Shown in pieces: positions 1-12,118 of a stretch of 64,000 nt of DNA. The translations under genes and the position numbers were made by a program. The notes beneath the pieces are model-generated. The model searched no databases. It had not been told where the DNA came from and was given only the letters and a program-made list of their open reading frames with translations. The stretch spans positions 271,536 to 335,535 of the forward strand of contig NW_004452099.1 in assembly GCF_000321225.1 (NCBI RefSeq), written 5' to 3'. Position 1 is the stretch's first letter. Every line of letters begins with the position of its first letter. This DNA comes from Odobenus rosmarus divergens. Lineage: Eukaryota; Chordata; Mammalia; Carnivora; Odobenidae.

Positions 1-261
1 ATAAGTAATAACAGGATAAAAAAAAAAAAAACCTTGTTTTATTCTGCTTAAGTAACCAAAGTTACATTTGGTTAAGTAAATGGTATCATCATCCTATTAT
101 CATTTTTATCATGCTATTATTATTGTAAATGGATTAATTCAGAGTTATAGCATTTCACTGGTAAAGATAATCATATTAAATCTCAAAACAATCCTATATA
201 GATTGACTTTGATTTTTCTTTCTAATTCTTTATATCTGTTTTCCTCTCTGTTGACATTTAT
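1..261. other. AT-rich sequence, nothing recognised
   Basis: The left edge contains an A-run near 20-31 and AT-rich DNA. Short open frames here have no recognisable protein features. Confidence 0.5.
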
Positions 262-1132
262 ACATTTCTCCAACAGATATTTATTGAGTAAGCATTCTGT
301 CAGACACTGTGGTAGAAAAAGCTTTGATATATAAATGAAGAAAATAAACAAAGAAACTTACTCTTGTGAGGCTGAAATTCAACCAGGAGGAGAAACAATA
401 AAACACTCATGTGCACACGGACATACACGCCCAAAACAAAATACTAAGAAGTTAAATTTTAAAGTATGGTTGAATGTGATAAATGCCACTAAAAAAGAAA
501 CAGGAAATCAGGTTAAAAGGGATAAAGATGGAGATTCCATTTTCAAGATGACTGGATAAACTTCATTAAAAAGGTGACATTTGTGTAAAACATGAAGTTA
601 ATGAGGGAGTAACTCCTGTGAGTACCTGGAGAAGGAGAGAAAGGAGCCAAGGATACAACCAGTGTGAAAGTCCTTAGTATCATGGATTAAAAGATGAAAA
701 GGAGGACTATCCGGTTGTGGCAGAGTGAGTGAGAGCTGTGTAGCAGACAGAGTCGGAGAAGATAAGGACAGAAAAGTCAGAGGATGAGAAGGTGAGTCCG
801 AGGGGTGTGTATATCACATAAGTCCTCAGGGGTTTTACAACAAATACAAGTGTACATTTTGCTGGATTTTGAATAGGAGAATGGCATAATCTGATTTAGA
901 CTTTCAAAAGATTATTCTAGACTCTAAAATGACAGGGATGGAAACAGAGAAAGGAGGCTATTGTGTCCATCTAAGAAAGAGATAATAGTGTTGCAAACCA
1001 AGAAGGTAGAAAAGGCTGTGAGAAGTAGCTGATTTGGGACATAATTTGAAGGTAGAGCCAGCAGGATTTCCTGATGGAATGAATGCAGTATGTGAAAGAA
1101 AGAGAGGAGTCAAGGACTCCTGAAGGATACTA
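262..1132 (-). mobile_element. LINE-2 (L2) fragment, antisense
   Basis: The segment starts with the reverse complement of the L2 3' end (a CAACAGATATTTATTGAGTA-like stretch near 270-290). It continues through typical antisense L2 landmarks: AAAAAGGTGACATTTG near 567 and a GAAGGTAGAGCCAGCAGGAT-like block followed by GAAAGAGAGGAGTCAAGGA near 1050-1115. It is old and diverged. The short frames inside it are not genes. The L2 call rests on remembered consensus order. Confidence 0.7.
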
Positions 1133-1179
1133 CTAGTCATCTTTTCCTTTAATTTTCTATTCATACCTTAATTTTTGCT

Positions 1180-1590
1180 TATTTCCACTTTTTTAAACTT
1201 CCTTTTCCCCTCCTTTCTTAGCACCTGTGATTTGTGTCTTTTGAAATCTATTTCTGTCCTCAAATGCTTTCTATTTTCAGCTTCTCTTAAGGCTCCTCAC
1301 ATGCCCTATACTTACTCTCTTGATATGTGAGCCACTATCATCATTCATCCTTGTATTTAGATTGCTTTCATGTGCATGCTTCTAACCATTCCCTTATAAC
1401 TAATTCAGTCCTATTAGCCATCTTCAAGATCCATCTAAATGTACCTTATCTTACAGCTCTTGCTGAACTGCCCTCCAATCTCAAAAGTTTTTATTTAGTT
1501 TTGTTTACTTTATTATATTATCTATTTTCTTGATTTATTCTCTGTAAGACAATTATCTGAAGGCAGATAATTTGTTTATAAGACATATAT
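1180..1590 (+). mobile_element. possible second L2 3' segment, sense
   Basis: A CCATCTTCAAGATCCATCTAAATG-type stretch (near 1418) followed by a T-rich run and CTGAAGGCAGATAAT resembles the sense L2 3' region. Divergence is high and the boundaries are approximate. Confidence 0.35.
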
Positions 1591-1726
1591 ATTTGCTTTT
1601 ACCTTTGTTCATCATAAAGAAAAGATGTAATAAAAATATTTGTGTTTGACAAAAGAGGCATTGTGTTAAATATTATACATAACAAATACATAAAATGTTC
1701 CTCTTCTCAAAGTAAATGGATATGTA

Positions 1727-1914
1727 GGGCGCCTGGGTGGCTCTGTTGGTTAAGCGACTGCCTTCGGCTCAGGTCATGATCCTGGAGTCCCTGGATCGAG
1801 TCCCGCATCTGACTCCCTGCTCGGCAGGGAGTCTGTTTCTCCCTCTGACCCTCCCCCTATCTCATGTGCTTTCTCTCTGTCAAATAAATAAATAAAATCT
1901 TTAAAAAAAAAAAA
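1727..1914 (+). mobile_element. SINEC (CAN-SINE), full length
   Basis: Reference copy for the family in this window. A tRNA-like head (GGGCGCCTGGGTGG, A-box region GGTTAAGCGACTG, B-box-like GGATCGAGTCC) is followed by a CT-rich body and an AAATAAATAAATAAAATCTTT-type tail. It is flanked by a perfect 16-bp target-site duplication, AGTAAATGGATATGTA, at 1711-1726 and 1915-1930. The perfect duplication and low divergence indicate a young copy. Confidence 0.95.
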
Positions 1915-2159
1915 AGTAAATGGATATGTAATATTGTAAAAGGAAAACAAATCCTTGAACTCTGTAATAAAAAAGTGTTTTAAAATAAAAATTTTAATGT
2001 TTAGCATTAAATTTACTACTAAATTACTTAGATCAAGATAACCTTATCAATGTTCAATCATTAGTTGATCCACATTTATAGTGATATCAATATTTAATGC
2101 ATGTAAAATTTACCCTCTTTTTCTCAAAAGCACCATTTAATTAGAAAATACACATTCCT

Positions 2160-2366
2160 GGGGCACCTGGGTGGCTCAGTCAGTTAAGCCTCCAACTCTT
2201 GGTTTCCACTCAGGTAATGATCTCAGGGTGGTCAGATCAAGCCCAACATGAGGCTCATGCTCAGTGCAGAGTCAGCTTGTCCTTCTCCCTCCCCCTCTGC
2301 CCCTCACCCGGCTTGTTTTCTCTCTCTCTAAAATAAATAAATAAATAAACATTTTTTTAAAAAAGT
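2160..2366 (+). mobile_element. SINEC
   Basis: GGGGCACCTGGGTGGCTCAG head, CT-rich body and AAATAAATAAATAAA tail. Target-site duplication AAATACACATTCCT / AAATACACATTTCT at 2146-2159 and 2367-2380, with one mismatch. Confidence 0.93.
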
Positions 2367-3122
2367 AAATACACATTTCTGTGTTGAATATAAATCAAAA
2401 TGTAATCATCTTTTTAAAATTGACACAAAACTATGGTAATATGAGTAATAATGTTAATATATAGTCTCACTACCAAACAAAACATGATTTGCAGGGAAAT
2501 AAAATTTAAATATTGTTGTAGATGTGAAAGTTCTAACACATTAAAATGCATGAACTTTAATTTATACTAACATTGCTGAAGAATTCTCTCAACACATACC
2601 TATGCACCTGCTCTGAATAAGAGGTATTCAAATGTACACAGTAATCAATATGCTAACTAAACAATACTCTGAGACTGAATTAGTGATCTGTAGATCTTAT
2701 TCTGCTAACAATTGTTGATAGGCATGTCAGTTTGCAAGACAATGTAACTTCATTTGCATTTTAACTGACTTTTGCGATTGTTTAGATAATACATTATCTT
2801 GCCAGAATTTTAATGGCACATATTCTATGCTTAATTATATATATATATATATAAATTTTTGAGACTATAATGAATTAAATAATATCATTGATGATATTTT
2901 AATTAAAATAATTTCCACATAAGGAAATTATAGAGTTACTGAATGTAGTTACCCTGGAATCAGGCATCCATCTTTTTATTCATTTATTAATTCATTCATT
3001 TATTCATAGATTCAAAATATCTAATAAATATCCCCTATGAATCAGACATGACCCTGGAGTGAAAAAAGAAGAAAAGCACAATGCATGCAGCCTCAAAACC
3101 TTAGAATAAAATTGTAAATAGA
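2367..3122. other. AT-rich DNA, no recognised repeat
   Basis: Includes a short (AT)n run near 2837-2853 and (ATTC/ATTT)n-like sequence near 2975-3010. No gene signal seen. Confidence 0.5.
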
Positions 3123-3339
3123 GGGGCACCTGGGTGGCTCAGGAGGTTAAACATCTGCCTTTGGCTCGAGTCCTGATCTCAGTGTCTTAGGACTGAGCTG
3201 CATGTCAGACTCCCTACTGGGTGGGGAGCCTGCTTCTCCCTCTCTTGCTCCTGTTTCCCCAACTCCCACTCGTGCACACTCTCTCTCTCTCTTTCTCACT
3301 GTCAAATAAATAAATAGAATCTTTAAAAAAAAAAAAACC
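3123..3339 (+). mobile_element. SINEC
   Basis: Head GGGGCACCTGGGTGGCTCAGG and an A-rich tail with AATAGAATCTTT. Target-site duplication TGTAAATAGA at 3113-3122 and 3340-3349. Confidence 0.93.
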
Positions 3340-3700
3340 TGTAAATAGATAAGAGGATGAGAGAAGCTTGAAATGATACAAATTTATAACAATATCATTT
3401 ACATACTATCCTTAACATCTATAATACCATAAGCAGCACTGTTATCAATTACTTAACATAATTATTTTGCAAAACACATGATTTGCTCATCCTTTGAGAA
3501 CCATTAGTTGAAGTTCAAGGAGGGGGAAGACATCATTCTTTAATACATAGTTAAAATGGTTCATGATTTAATAAGACCCATGTGCTTATGGAATTTACAC
3601 TTTCCTTCAGGAAAGAAACAAAAAGAGCGAATATAAAAGAAGGCAAAACAGTGTGATTATTATAAAAGACACTAGTGTAAAATATATAACATATCTCTTT

Positions 3701-3838
3701 AAATTAATTTTTTATGTGAGTATGGTTGACACACAATGTTACATTAGATTCAGGTGTACAAAATAGTGATTCAACTTCTCTATACCTTATGCTGTGCTCT
3801 CCATGAGTGTAACTACCATCTGTCACTATGCAACATTA
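3701..3838 (-). mobile_element. L1 3' UTR fragment, antisense
   Basis: The reverse complement matches the L1 3'-UTR block ending in GTACACCTGAATCTAATGTAACATTGTG-type sequence (GTTGACACACAATGTTACAT near 3725). It abuts a sense ORF2 piece at about 3846, so the two are probably halves of one inverted insertion. Confidence 0.7.
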
Positions 3839-3843
3839 TTATA

Positions 3844-4436
3844 TTAATGAAAGAAATTGAAAATTACACAAATGGAAAAATATTCCATGCTTATAGACTG
3901 GAAGAACAAATATTGTTAAAATGACTATATTACTCAAAGCAATCTATAGATTCAATGCAATCCCTATCAAAATACCATTGACACTTTTCACAGAACTAGA
4001 AAAAACAATCCTAAAATTTGTATGGAACCACCGAAGACCCCAAATAGCCAAAAGAATCTACATGAAGGAGAACAAAGCTGGAGAGGTATCACAGTTCCAG
4101 ATTTCAAGATATGCTACAAAATTGTAGTAATCAAAACAGTGTGGTTCTGGAATAAAAACAGACATATAGATCAATGGAATAGAATAGAATGCTCAGTAAT
4201 AAACCCATGCTTATATGGTCAATGAATCTATGACAAAAGAGACAAGAATATGCAATGGGGAAAAGACAGGTCTCTTCAATAAGCAGTCCGGGGAGAATTG
4301 GACAGCCACCTGCAAGAGAACTTTCTTACACTACTTTCTTACACCATCCATAAAGATAAATGGATTTAACACCTAAATTTGAGACTTAAAGCCATAAAAT
4401 ATCCTACAAGAGAACACAGTCAGTATAAAATGTTTC
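3844..4436 (+). mobile_element. L1 ORF2 fragment (end of reverse transcriptase region and beyond), sense
   Basis: The frames give L1 ORF2 landmarks in order: [20 protein letters not shown], then [13 protein letters not shown], then a shifted frame with [15 protein letters not shown]. At least one frameshift separates the two readings and later stops are present. It is a dead piece covering roughly the region just after the catalytic reverse transcriptase. The 10-bp match TAACATATCT/TAACATATGT at 3687-3696 and 4437-4446 may be remnant target-site duplications for the combined 3701-4436 insertion. Confidence 0.8.
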
Positions 4437-4446
4437 TAACATATGT

Positions 4447-4783
4447 AAAGGGAATAATTCTCCTTCCAGAAGTAACTGAACAGAGTAATTTCTCTTGGGG
4501 GAGCAAAGCCTAGAGAATGACAGTGCTGGTTCTTAAAGTCTATGACTTCTAGGAAAATCATCTTAGTTTCATCATGGACAGATTTTATACAAATGTCAGA
4601 CCCCTATATCTAGAGACTCATGGATACTTGACTGCCAAGTGAAAATCACAGAAAACAACCTAACAAGTGTTCTAAAAGCTTAATACAACAGTTATTTATA
4701 GGTTATTTTCCCACAGTCAAATTTTCAATTTTATCATCTTCCTCATTGCCTGATGTAATGAGGGAATCAGCATGTGCTATGAA
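4447..4783. other. unassigned unique-looking DNA
   Basis: No repeat or coding signature was recognised between the inverted L1 and the next SINE. Confidence 0.4.
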
Positions 4784-4797
4784 AGAGATTGAAGTTA

Positions 4798-4973
4798 GGG
4801 ATGCCTGGGTCGCTCAGTCCGTTAAGTGGCTGCCTTCGGCTCAGATCATGATCCTGGAGTCCCGGAATCGAGTCCCACATCGGGCTCCCCACCTGCTTCT
4901 CCTTCTGCCTGCTGCCCTCCTGCTTGTGCTCTCTCTGACAAATAAATAAATAAAATCTTTAAAAAAAAAAGAG
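4798..4973 (+). mobile_element. SINEC, short body
   Basis: Head GGATGCCTGGGTCGCTCAG, body CTGCCTGCTGCCCTCCTGC, tail AATAAATAAATAAAATCTTT. Perfect 14-bp target-site duplication AGAGATTGAAGTTA at 4784-4797 and 4974-4987. Confidence 0.94.
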
Positions 4974-4987
4974 AGAGATTGAAGTTA

Positions 4988-5662
4988 ACCTGATTTTTAC
5001 TTCCCTTTACTATATTGTTTTACTGTAGTATTTATTACATATAAAATGTATGCCATATACTTATGTGTTAAGTAAACCATACAAATAACCTATAAATAGA
5101 ATACCCCTAAACCCTAAACTAGCATTTTAATAAAAATAGAATCTATCTGATTACAAACCCTGCCTTCTCCCACTGAAGTACACTTTTTTCACTTAAGTGT
5201 TACTTTTTAAAGTAAAATTTTGTCATATAAATTGTATCAAAAAACAAATACTGTTTGGTTTTGCTGTAAGCCATATAAAATGATATATTGTGTTTAATCT
5301 TCTGGGATATTCTTTTTGTAATTTATCTGAACACTTCAAACATATATCTATATTGTTATATATAAGTGAAATTTATTTTATTTTAACAAATACATAATAT
5401 TCCACTATGTAAACATTTATGATCTATTTATTTATACTTCTCAAAATGGAAGATATTTGAGATGTTGTGGGGTTTTTTGTTTTTTTTGTTTTAAGAACAG
5501 TGCTACATTGCAGTCTTTCATGCATTTCACATTGTACAGGATGAGTTTTTCAACATATTTAAAAACAGACTTACTCCTCATAGAGATATACAATGTTCAA
5601 TTTTAAAGATAAAGGCAAATTATTTCCCAAATAATATATGCCAATATAGAAACCCACCACCC
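4988..5662. other. AT-rich DNA with a possible very old L1-like stretch
   Basis: Near 5395-5510 the order ATAATATTCCACTATGT then AAGAACAGTGCTACATTG resembles antisense L1 3'-region wording, too diverged to call. No genes seen. Confidence 0.3.
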
Positions 5663-5797
5663 GGGCGCCTGGGTGGCTCAGTTGGTTAAGCATCTGCCAT
5701 CGTCTCAGGTCATGATCCCAGGGGCCTGTGCTCATCCACTGTCAGTCTCCCTGCTCTGCAAGAAGTTTGCTTTTTCCCCTGCCCCTCTCCCCACTTG

Positions 5798-5832
<35 letters not shown>

Positions 5833-5866
5833 AAATAAATAAATAAAATCTTAAAAAAAAAAAAAC
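5663..5866 (+). mobile_element. SINEC with long CT tract
   Basis: Head GGGCGCCTGGGTGGCTCAGT, a (CT)n tract at about 5801-5828, and an AAATAAATAAATAAATAAAATC tail. No convincing target-site duplication was seen. Confidence 0.92.
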
Positions 5867-5869
5867 CAG

Positions 5870-8480
5870 CCAATATTGTATTGCTACTAATCTGTTTTAT
5901 CTCCCACTTAGATTTTGAGATCAAAGTGATTGGCCCTCAACCTCATCTACTTATCAATTAATTTCAATGGATCTTATATGAAGGACAAATATAGATGAAG
6001 TGAAAGAATAAAATATAAAAAGGTAAAACAGTGTAGAAATTAGTAATCAAATAAATTAAAATCAAATAACTATTAAATTTAATAATATTTAATCAAAGTA
6101 GCCATTACTCAAAATGTATAGAAAATAATAAAAAATGTCTCTACAATAATAATTTTAAAGCAATAAAATAATAAGAAGATATTTTTAATGACAGCAATAA
6201 ACATTTTAATCTAAAATTCAACAAATTCAAACAAAAATACACAGTGCAGCCTTAAAGAAAACATTACAGTTTTAATAAAGGATAAAATTATTATCTAAAT
6301 AAACATTCTATAATCTTGGATAGGAAGACAAAATTTTATAAAGCTGTCAATTCTCTCCAAATTAATTTATAAATAATTTCAATCCTTATAAAATTTTCCC
6401 TTGTATTTTTAAAGACTTTGACCAGTTTACTGTAAAATTCCTATAGAAAAGTGGTATCATCTACAGCTAAGCAAACCTTAAAAAAAAGTTAAGGTGTTTC
6501 TTACGTGCATTAAAATATACTACAAAACCACATTGATAAACTATGTGGTACTAGATTAAAAACAGAAAGAGGCCACTGGAATAGAGTAGTGAATACAGCA
6601 ACAGACTGCATACGAAGTCTTCCTATACTATGTTAAACAGAAGCAGTGGGGGCTTAATCATGCTTGGAGGTGGAATTTGATCAAAGGCTTTGATAGCATC
6701 TGTTCTGATCATATTTTTCATAATTCACTTAAATAGAGGATGATATTCAAAGATTTTCTAATGTTAAGTCATGATTACAATTTTAAGATATACTCATTTT
6801 GATTATGGTGTATTTTTATATTTTGTGAATATTTTGTTAAGAAATTTTCATCTTTATTCATGAACTGTCTTTTCTTGTGCTATCTTTGAATTTATTTTCA
6901 AGATTATACTGAGAGCCATGGATTCAACTGGGTAATATTTCCTCCACTTCTTTCTCTGGAAGAGTTTGCCCTCTAGATTCAGCACTGCAGCCTAGAAAAA
7001 CAACAGATAAGGTCTGTCTGAGTCAAGAAACAGTAGTGGCTAGCAGCCTAAACTGCTTGGCTATTCATTCTCACCCACATGCTATGACAACAAAATAACT
7101 CATGTGGCCAGTTCTATTTTTCTCTGTCTAACACCATCCATGACAAATTCCAAATGTGGCTTCCCCTATAAAGTGTACAGTCACAATGGCACGGATTTGT
7201 TCCAATCTGACTGATTTAAATGCATAGTTTCTCCTGATAACTAAATAGGATGTGCTTATGCTATGTATGGGTATTGATGATGCAACTACTTGGTGACACG
7301 GCCCAGGAGGCTTAAACAAACCAGTGTAATGGTGATTCAAATGAATTCAATAAAATGTCCTAAAGTGAAGTGATTTGTATGCCTTTGGGTTATTTGTTTA
7401 GATGTGGAAATGACTGGGCTGTAGACTATATCTCTTTTGGGGATGAGTTGCCCCTCTGCCCATACATTATTCCCTCTAATTATTGGCCATGTCAACAAAG
7501 ATAAATAAGTCAATCTAAACTCTCTTGCTTGGGCTGCAATAGGTAATAGGCTAGTGATAATCTACTTCCTTGCTGTGTAAAGTAACAGCTCCTTGTTTCT
7601 CCTGGGATTTATTCAGAGTCCTCTGAGTTCAAGACCTGAGGACATGGTTGATGTTAATCCTGCAGCTTGTCCTCAACCTGCTTCTTGAAGTCCTATTAGT
7701 AGTATCTTTAATTAAATGCTGTATAAATCAAGTTAAGTCGATTTATTTTTAGCTCCTGTCGGTCAGATAAACCTTGAGTAGCTGACAGAATGGCATGCTC
7801 ATGTGAAAATTCACCAGAAGCTGAGGAAATGCCAAGGCCAGAGGACAAAGAAGAGGAAAACAATTGTTAATAATATAAAGCTAATTTTAACATACCATCA
7901 TAATTTCTACACCTTTATCGAATACTTTAGGTTCTGCTATAGTATTAAATGTTGCTTTCTTAATTAAAACAATGGGATGACACACAGAGACACATAAAGA
8001 ACACCTAAATATTTCCATGTTTTGTTTGATGCTCTCCTTTTGTAAAATTTTGATGTACTTTACGTTATCTATTGTTCCTACATACAGTTGAAAAGTTAGA
8101 AAAACATACAAGAAAAAGACAATCAGTAGGTAACTAGTGTTTAAGTTAGGATCTGAGAACATTTTTTCACAAATATGAAATACATATATATCTTTATGAA
8201 GATAAATACATTTTAAGGAGAATTTTGTAAAACATTGAAGTAGTATAAGATTTTTTAACAGATGATAAAAACATCTTTTTGTAACCATCACATCAATTTC
8301 TTTTTCAAATATGTCTAGAAACTTAAAGGACTAATTTCACCACAGGGACCCAATGTACACTTCAATACAACTAAATTACACACTGTATAAAAATTTTAGA
8401 ATTTTCTTTTTACTTTCTATGATACATCTTATAATTTAAAACTATGTTCTCATATTACATAATAAATAAAATAAATTTTA
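5870..8480. other. unassigned AT-rich DNA; less AT-rich block at about 6890-7860
   Basis: No repeat family was recognised. The block at 6890-7860 is less AT-biased than its surroundings but shows no long frame, splice structure or known motif. The 134-codon minus frame at 7887-8291 has low-complexity hydrophobic and lysine composition and no recognisable domain. Confidence 0.4.
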
Positions 8481-8489
8481 TAAAATTTA

Positions 8490-8870
8490 AAGTGACACAT
8501 TCTGGATACATATATAATATAAGTATATAAACATATGTACACATACATACACATATATACATGCATGTATATATACATATTTATATAAATTCATATTTTA
8601 CCTACTAATGTAAAAGCTTCCTGAATTGGTTACTTTATTTTTCAGTAAGAGATTTAAATTTAAAATCTATCATAATTTAATAGAAAGCTACTTTCTATAC
8701 TTTTCTATATACTTTGCTTATTAAATTACCATTTAAGTGTACTCTTTCTGTATATATTTTACCAGTCAGTATATATACAGATACACATTTGACCTTTTGT
8801 AACTTCACACATATACACACACTACACACATACTATACACACACATATGCACAATACCATACCACAAACA
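8490..8870. repeat. AT/AC simple-repeat-rich stretch
   Basis: Interrupted (TA)n and (CA)n motifs occur near 8500-8590 and again near 8805-8850, forming patchy dinucleotide microsatellites. Confidence 0.7.
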
Positions 8871-8879
8871 TAGGTATAG

Positions 8880-10618
8880 GATGATTTCATTTGCCTGATG
8901 AATGCAACTATTTATATATTATGATTTATTATAATTCAACATGTACAAGCAGAAGTCATTATCTGTCCTTTTTTTAAGTCTCATCTCATACCTGTTTCTA
9001 TTTTTTTACATTCCAACAACCCTAGTCAGTATTTCCTGAAAGTTCAATATATTTTATATACCTGCATCTTTATCAAATATCTAGAATTCCTTCTACTATT
9101 TTAGTAACCATGAACATCATACTCGCCTTTCAGACTTAGCTATGAGAATCTCCAGCAATAAATGTAAGGAGAAATAATGTCTCTTTTCTGTGATCTGATA
9201 GGGGGCAATTATTGCTCTTAATGACAGTTGTTCAATATGTGAAATATTATCATTCTCCACTTTTCTAGACACAGCACTTCAAATTTGATTTTGAAGCCCA
9301 CTCTTTTTCACTCTGGGTTTCTGTGATTTGGGGTGGGCCTATTCCACTGCCAGATATAAGAATGGCCTGACTCAATCTGGTCAATCAGGACATCAGTCCA
9401 GTCACTGTGACCAGTCAGGGATGAATTTACAACCCAACTGGCAAATAGGCATTTATAATTCCAAGATTTTTGTTTTCCTCTGGAGAATCTGGAGAGATGT
9501 TTGATTTCTTTCTGCTCAACTTGGAATATGAAGTTTAAGCCTAGCAGCCAGCACCCTGTGGAGGCAGCCTACTAGTAAATAAAGTAAAACCAGAGTGCAG
9601 AAAGGAGGTGGCATCCTTTGAATTCCTTCCATTTCCACCCACAGACATTGCAGACTAGTGGCCCAATATATGGCTAGTTCGGTTGAAACTTTATTCACCT
9701 GCATCTAACCATTTTAAAATATATACATAATATATTTTGTATATAATATATAAAATATTTTGTATATGTGATATACATTATAAATATATATATAAAGATG
9801 TTTAACCTTTGGCTGGTATTATATCCAACCATGTATCATTTCCATATATATTTTAGCTCATCTAAAATGTATTGTAAAGACACTTGCTTATTAGAATCTA
9901 ATACTATGCTTTGATATAATGCATGTTTACCAATAATCTGTTGTATTGAATATGGCCAGATAATTGAAATTATACTCTAAATACTGACTTTTCAAATGTG
10001 TATCCATAGTAGAATTAAAAGCAGAGTTGTTAGATTAATATATGTAATACACAGAGAAATTATTCTTATCTCTGTTCAATAATTTTGTTATATTAATCAA
10101 TTATGTATGTAAATTGGTCTCTCAGCATCTTTTCTTTTCTTTGCATGTAAAATTACATTATTTAATGACAACAGGAAATATAGAAGTTTAGATTGAATGT
10201 AGTGATTATAACACTTTAAAGTTCACAATTAATGGTTTCTAAGACTTCAGCAAATTTTTTAAACAAAAATATGTCAAGGGTTCTTCATATATTCAACTGT
10301 ATGAATAGAGAAGTTAGGACTTGGAGGAACTTGTAATCAGTGAAATAAATAAAATATATATACATGGAATTAAAAAAGTAAACGGTAATGCATAATTATA
10401 CCCAGTATATAAAGAATATATGCATATAGGAGTTAAACTGGTACATTAGAGGTAGAGGTGGCATCATGGACGGACTTTAGAAAGGGTCTTGAATGCTTTG
10501 TCTTGAAGAATAAAATTTAACATATCAGAAAAAGTGCATAATATAAGGGAAGAGAAATTATGAAGACAAATGCCAATACAAGAAACTACAAATGGTTTAG
10601 TGAAGTATAAATTGAAAA
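8880..10618. other. unassigned DNA with AT microsatellite near 9716-9800
   Basis: A palindromic (TATA)-rich segment lies at about 9716-9795. The block 9280-9700 is less AT-biased and may be an old unclassified repeat. The stretch 10440-10505 faintly resembles antisense L2. No gene signal seen. Confidence 0.4.
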
Positions 10619-11305
10619 TGGGTAACTCAGTGGAAAAAATGAGATTAAAATGTGTAGATTACATGATATATATAGGAAATACTAAAGAATCCACAAAAAT
10701 CTATTAGAAATAATAAATGGATTCAGCAAATTTGCAGAATACAAAATCAATACACAAAAATCTGTTGTGTTTCTATATACTAATAACAAACTATCATAAA
10801 GAGATATCAGGAAAGCAAACCCATTTACAAATGCATCAAAAGGAATAAAATACTTAGGAATACATTTAACCAAAAAGGTGAAAGACTCATATACCTCAAA
10901 TTACAAGATATTGAGGGAAGAAACTGAAGACACAAATAAAAGGGAAGATATCCCATGCTCATGGATTGGGAGAATTAATATTGTCAAATGTCCATACAAC
11001 CAAAAACAATATACAGATTCAATCAACACAATCCCTATCAAAATTCCTGACATTTTTTTTTCACAAAATAAAAGAAATAATTCTCAAATTTCGATGGAAG
11101 CACAAAAGACCCAGGAGAGCCAAAGAAATCTTGAGAAAGAACAAAGCTGAAGATACCATACATTTTGATTTCAAACTATATTACAAAGCTATAGCAATCA
11201 AAATAATATGGTACTGGCATAAAAAGAGATACATAGATCAATGAAATATATAGAGAACACAGAAATGAACCCACACATATATGGTCAAATTCATTTGTGA
11301 CAAAG

Positions 11306-11504
11306 AGGGAGCACCTGGGTGGCTCAGTCGTTAAGCATCTGCCTTTGGCTCAGGTCATGATCCCAGAGACCTGGGATCAAGCCCCGCATTGGGCTCCCTG
11401 CTCAGCAGGAAGCCTGCTTCTCCCTCTCCCACTCCCCCTGCTTGTGTTCTCTCTCTCACTGTCTCTCTCTCCCTGTCAAATAAATAAATAAAATCTTTAA
11501 AAAA
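11306..11504 (+). mobile_element. SINEC inserted in L1
   Basis: Head GGAGCACCTGGGTGGCTCAG and AATAAATAAATAAAATC tail. Target-site duplication ATTTGTGACAAAG / ATTTATGACAAAG at 11293-11305 and 11505-11517, lying in L1 ORF2 sequence, so the SINE is younger than this L1. Confidence 0.94.
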
Positions 11505-11893
11505 ATTTATGACAAAGGGGCCAATGATATACAATTGGGCCACTATCTTACACCATACACAATATCACCTCAGAATGGATTACCTAAACATAAGACCTAA
11601 AATCATAAACGTCTAGAAGAAAACATAATGGGTGGATCCTTGCCATCAGTCTTGGCAATGATTTTTTGAGGGGATTTTATATCAAAAGCAAAGGCAACAA
11701 AAGCAAAAATAAACATGTAGAACTACATCAAACTAAAAAGCTCTGCCCAGCAAAGGAAACAATGAAAAGATATATTCAGAATGGGAAAAATATTTTAAAT
11801 CATACTTCTGATAAGGGGCTAACATCCAAAATATATAAAGAACTCATACAAATAGGGAAAAAAAATATAATCTGATTAAAAATGGGCAGAGAG

Positions 11894-12118
11894 GAATGCC
11901 TGGGTGGCTCAGTCAGCTAGGTGTCTGCCTTCAGCTCAGGTCATGATCCCAGAGTCATGATTCCTGGGATGGAGCCCCGCATCAGGCTCTCTGCTCAGCA
12001 TGGAGCCTCCTTCTCCCTCTGTCTGCTCTGCCTGTTCTACCTGCTGCTTCCCCTTCTTGAGCTCTCTTTCTCTCACTCTATCTCTGACAAATAAATAAAT
12101 AAAATCTTAAAAAAAAAA
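11894..12118 (+). mobile_element. SINEC inserted in L1, long body
   Basis: Head GGAATGCCTGGGTGGCTCAG. The body has an extra repeated CATGATTCC-type stretch near 11950 and a longer CTGCTCTGCCTG segment. Target-site duplication ATGGGCAGAGAG / ATCGGCAGAGAA around 11882-11893 and 12119-12130. Confidence 0.9.

Noticed and set aside
1727..1790. SINE heads as tRNA genes
   Set aside because: They retain A-box and B-box-like sequence but cannot form a full tRNA, and they continue into SINE body and tail.
5801..5828. Repeated, similarly spaced units across the window as a CRISPR-like array
   Set aside because: The recurring units are dispersed SINEs on both strands with their own target-site duplications; no array of short direct repeats with unique spacers exists.
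7887..8291. 134-codon minus-strand open frame
   Set aside because: AT-driven composition, no recognisable domain, no promoter, splice or conservation evidence.
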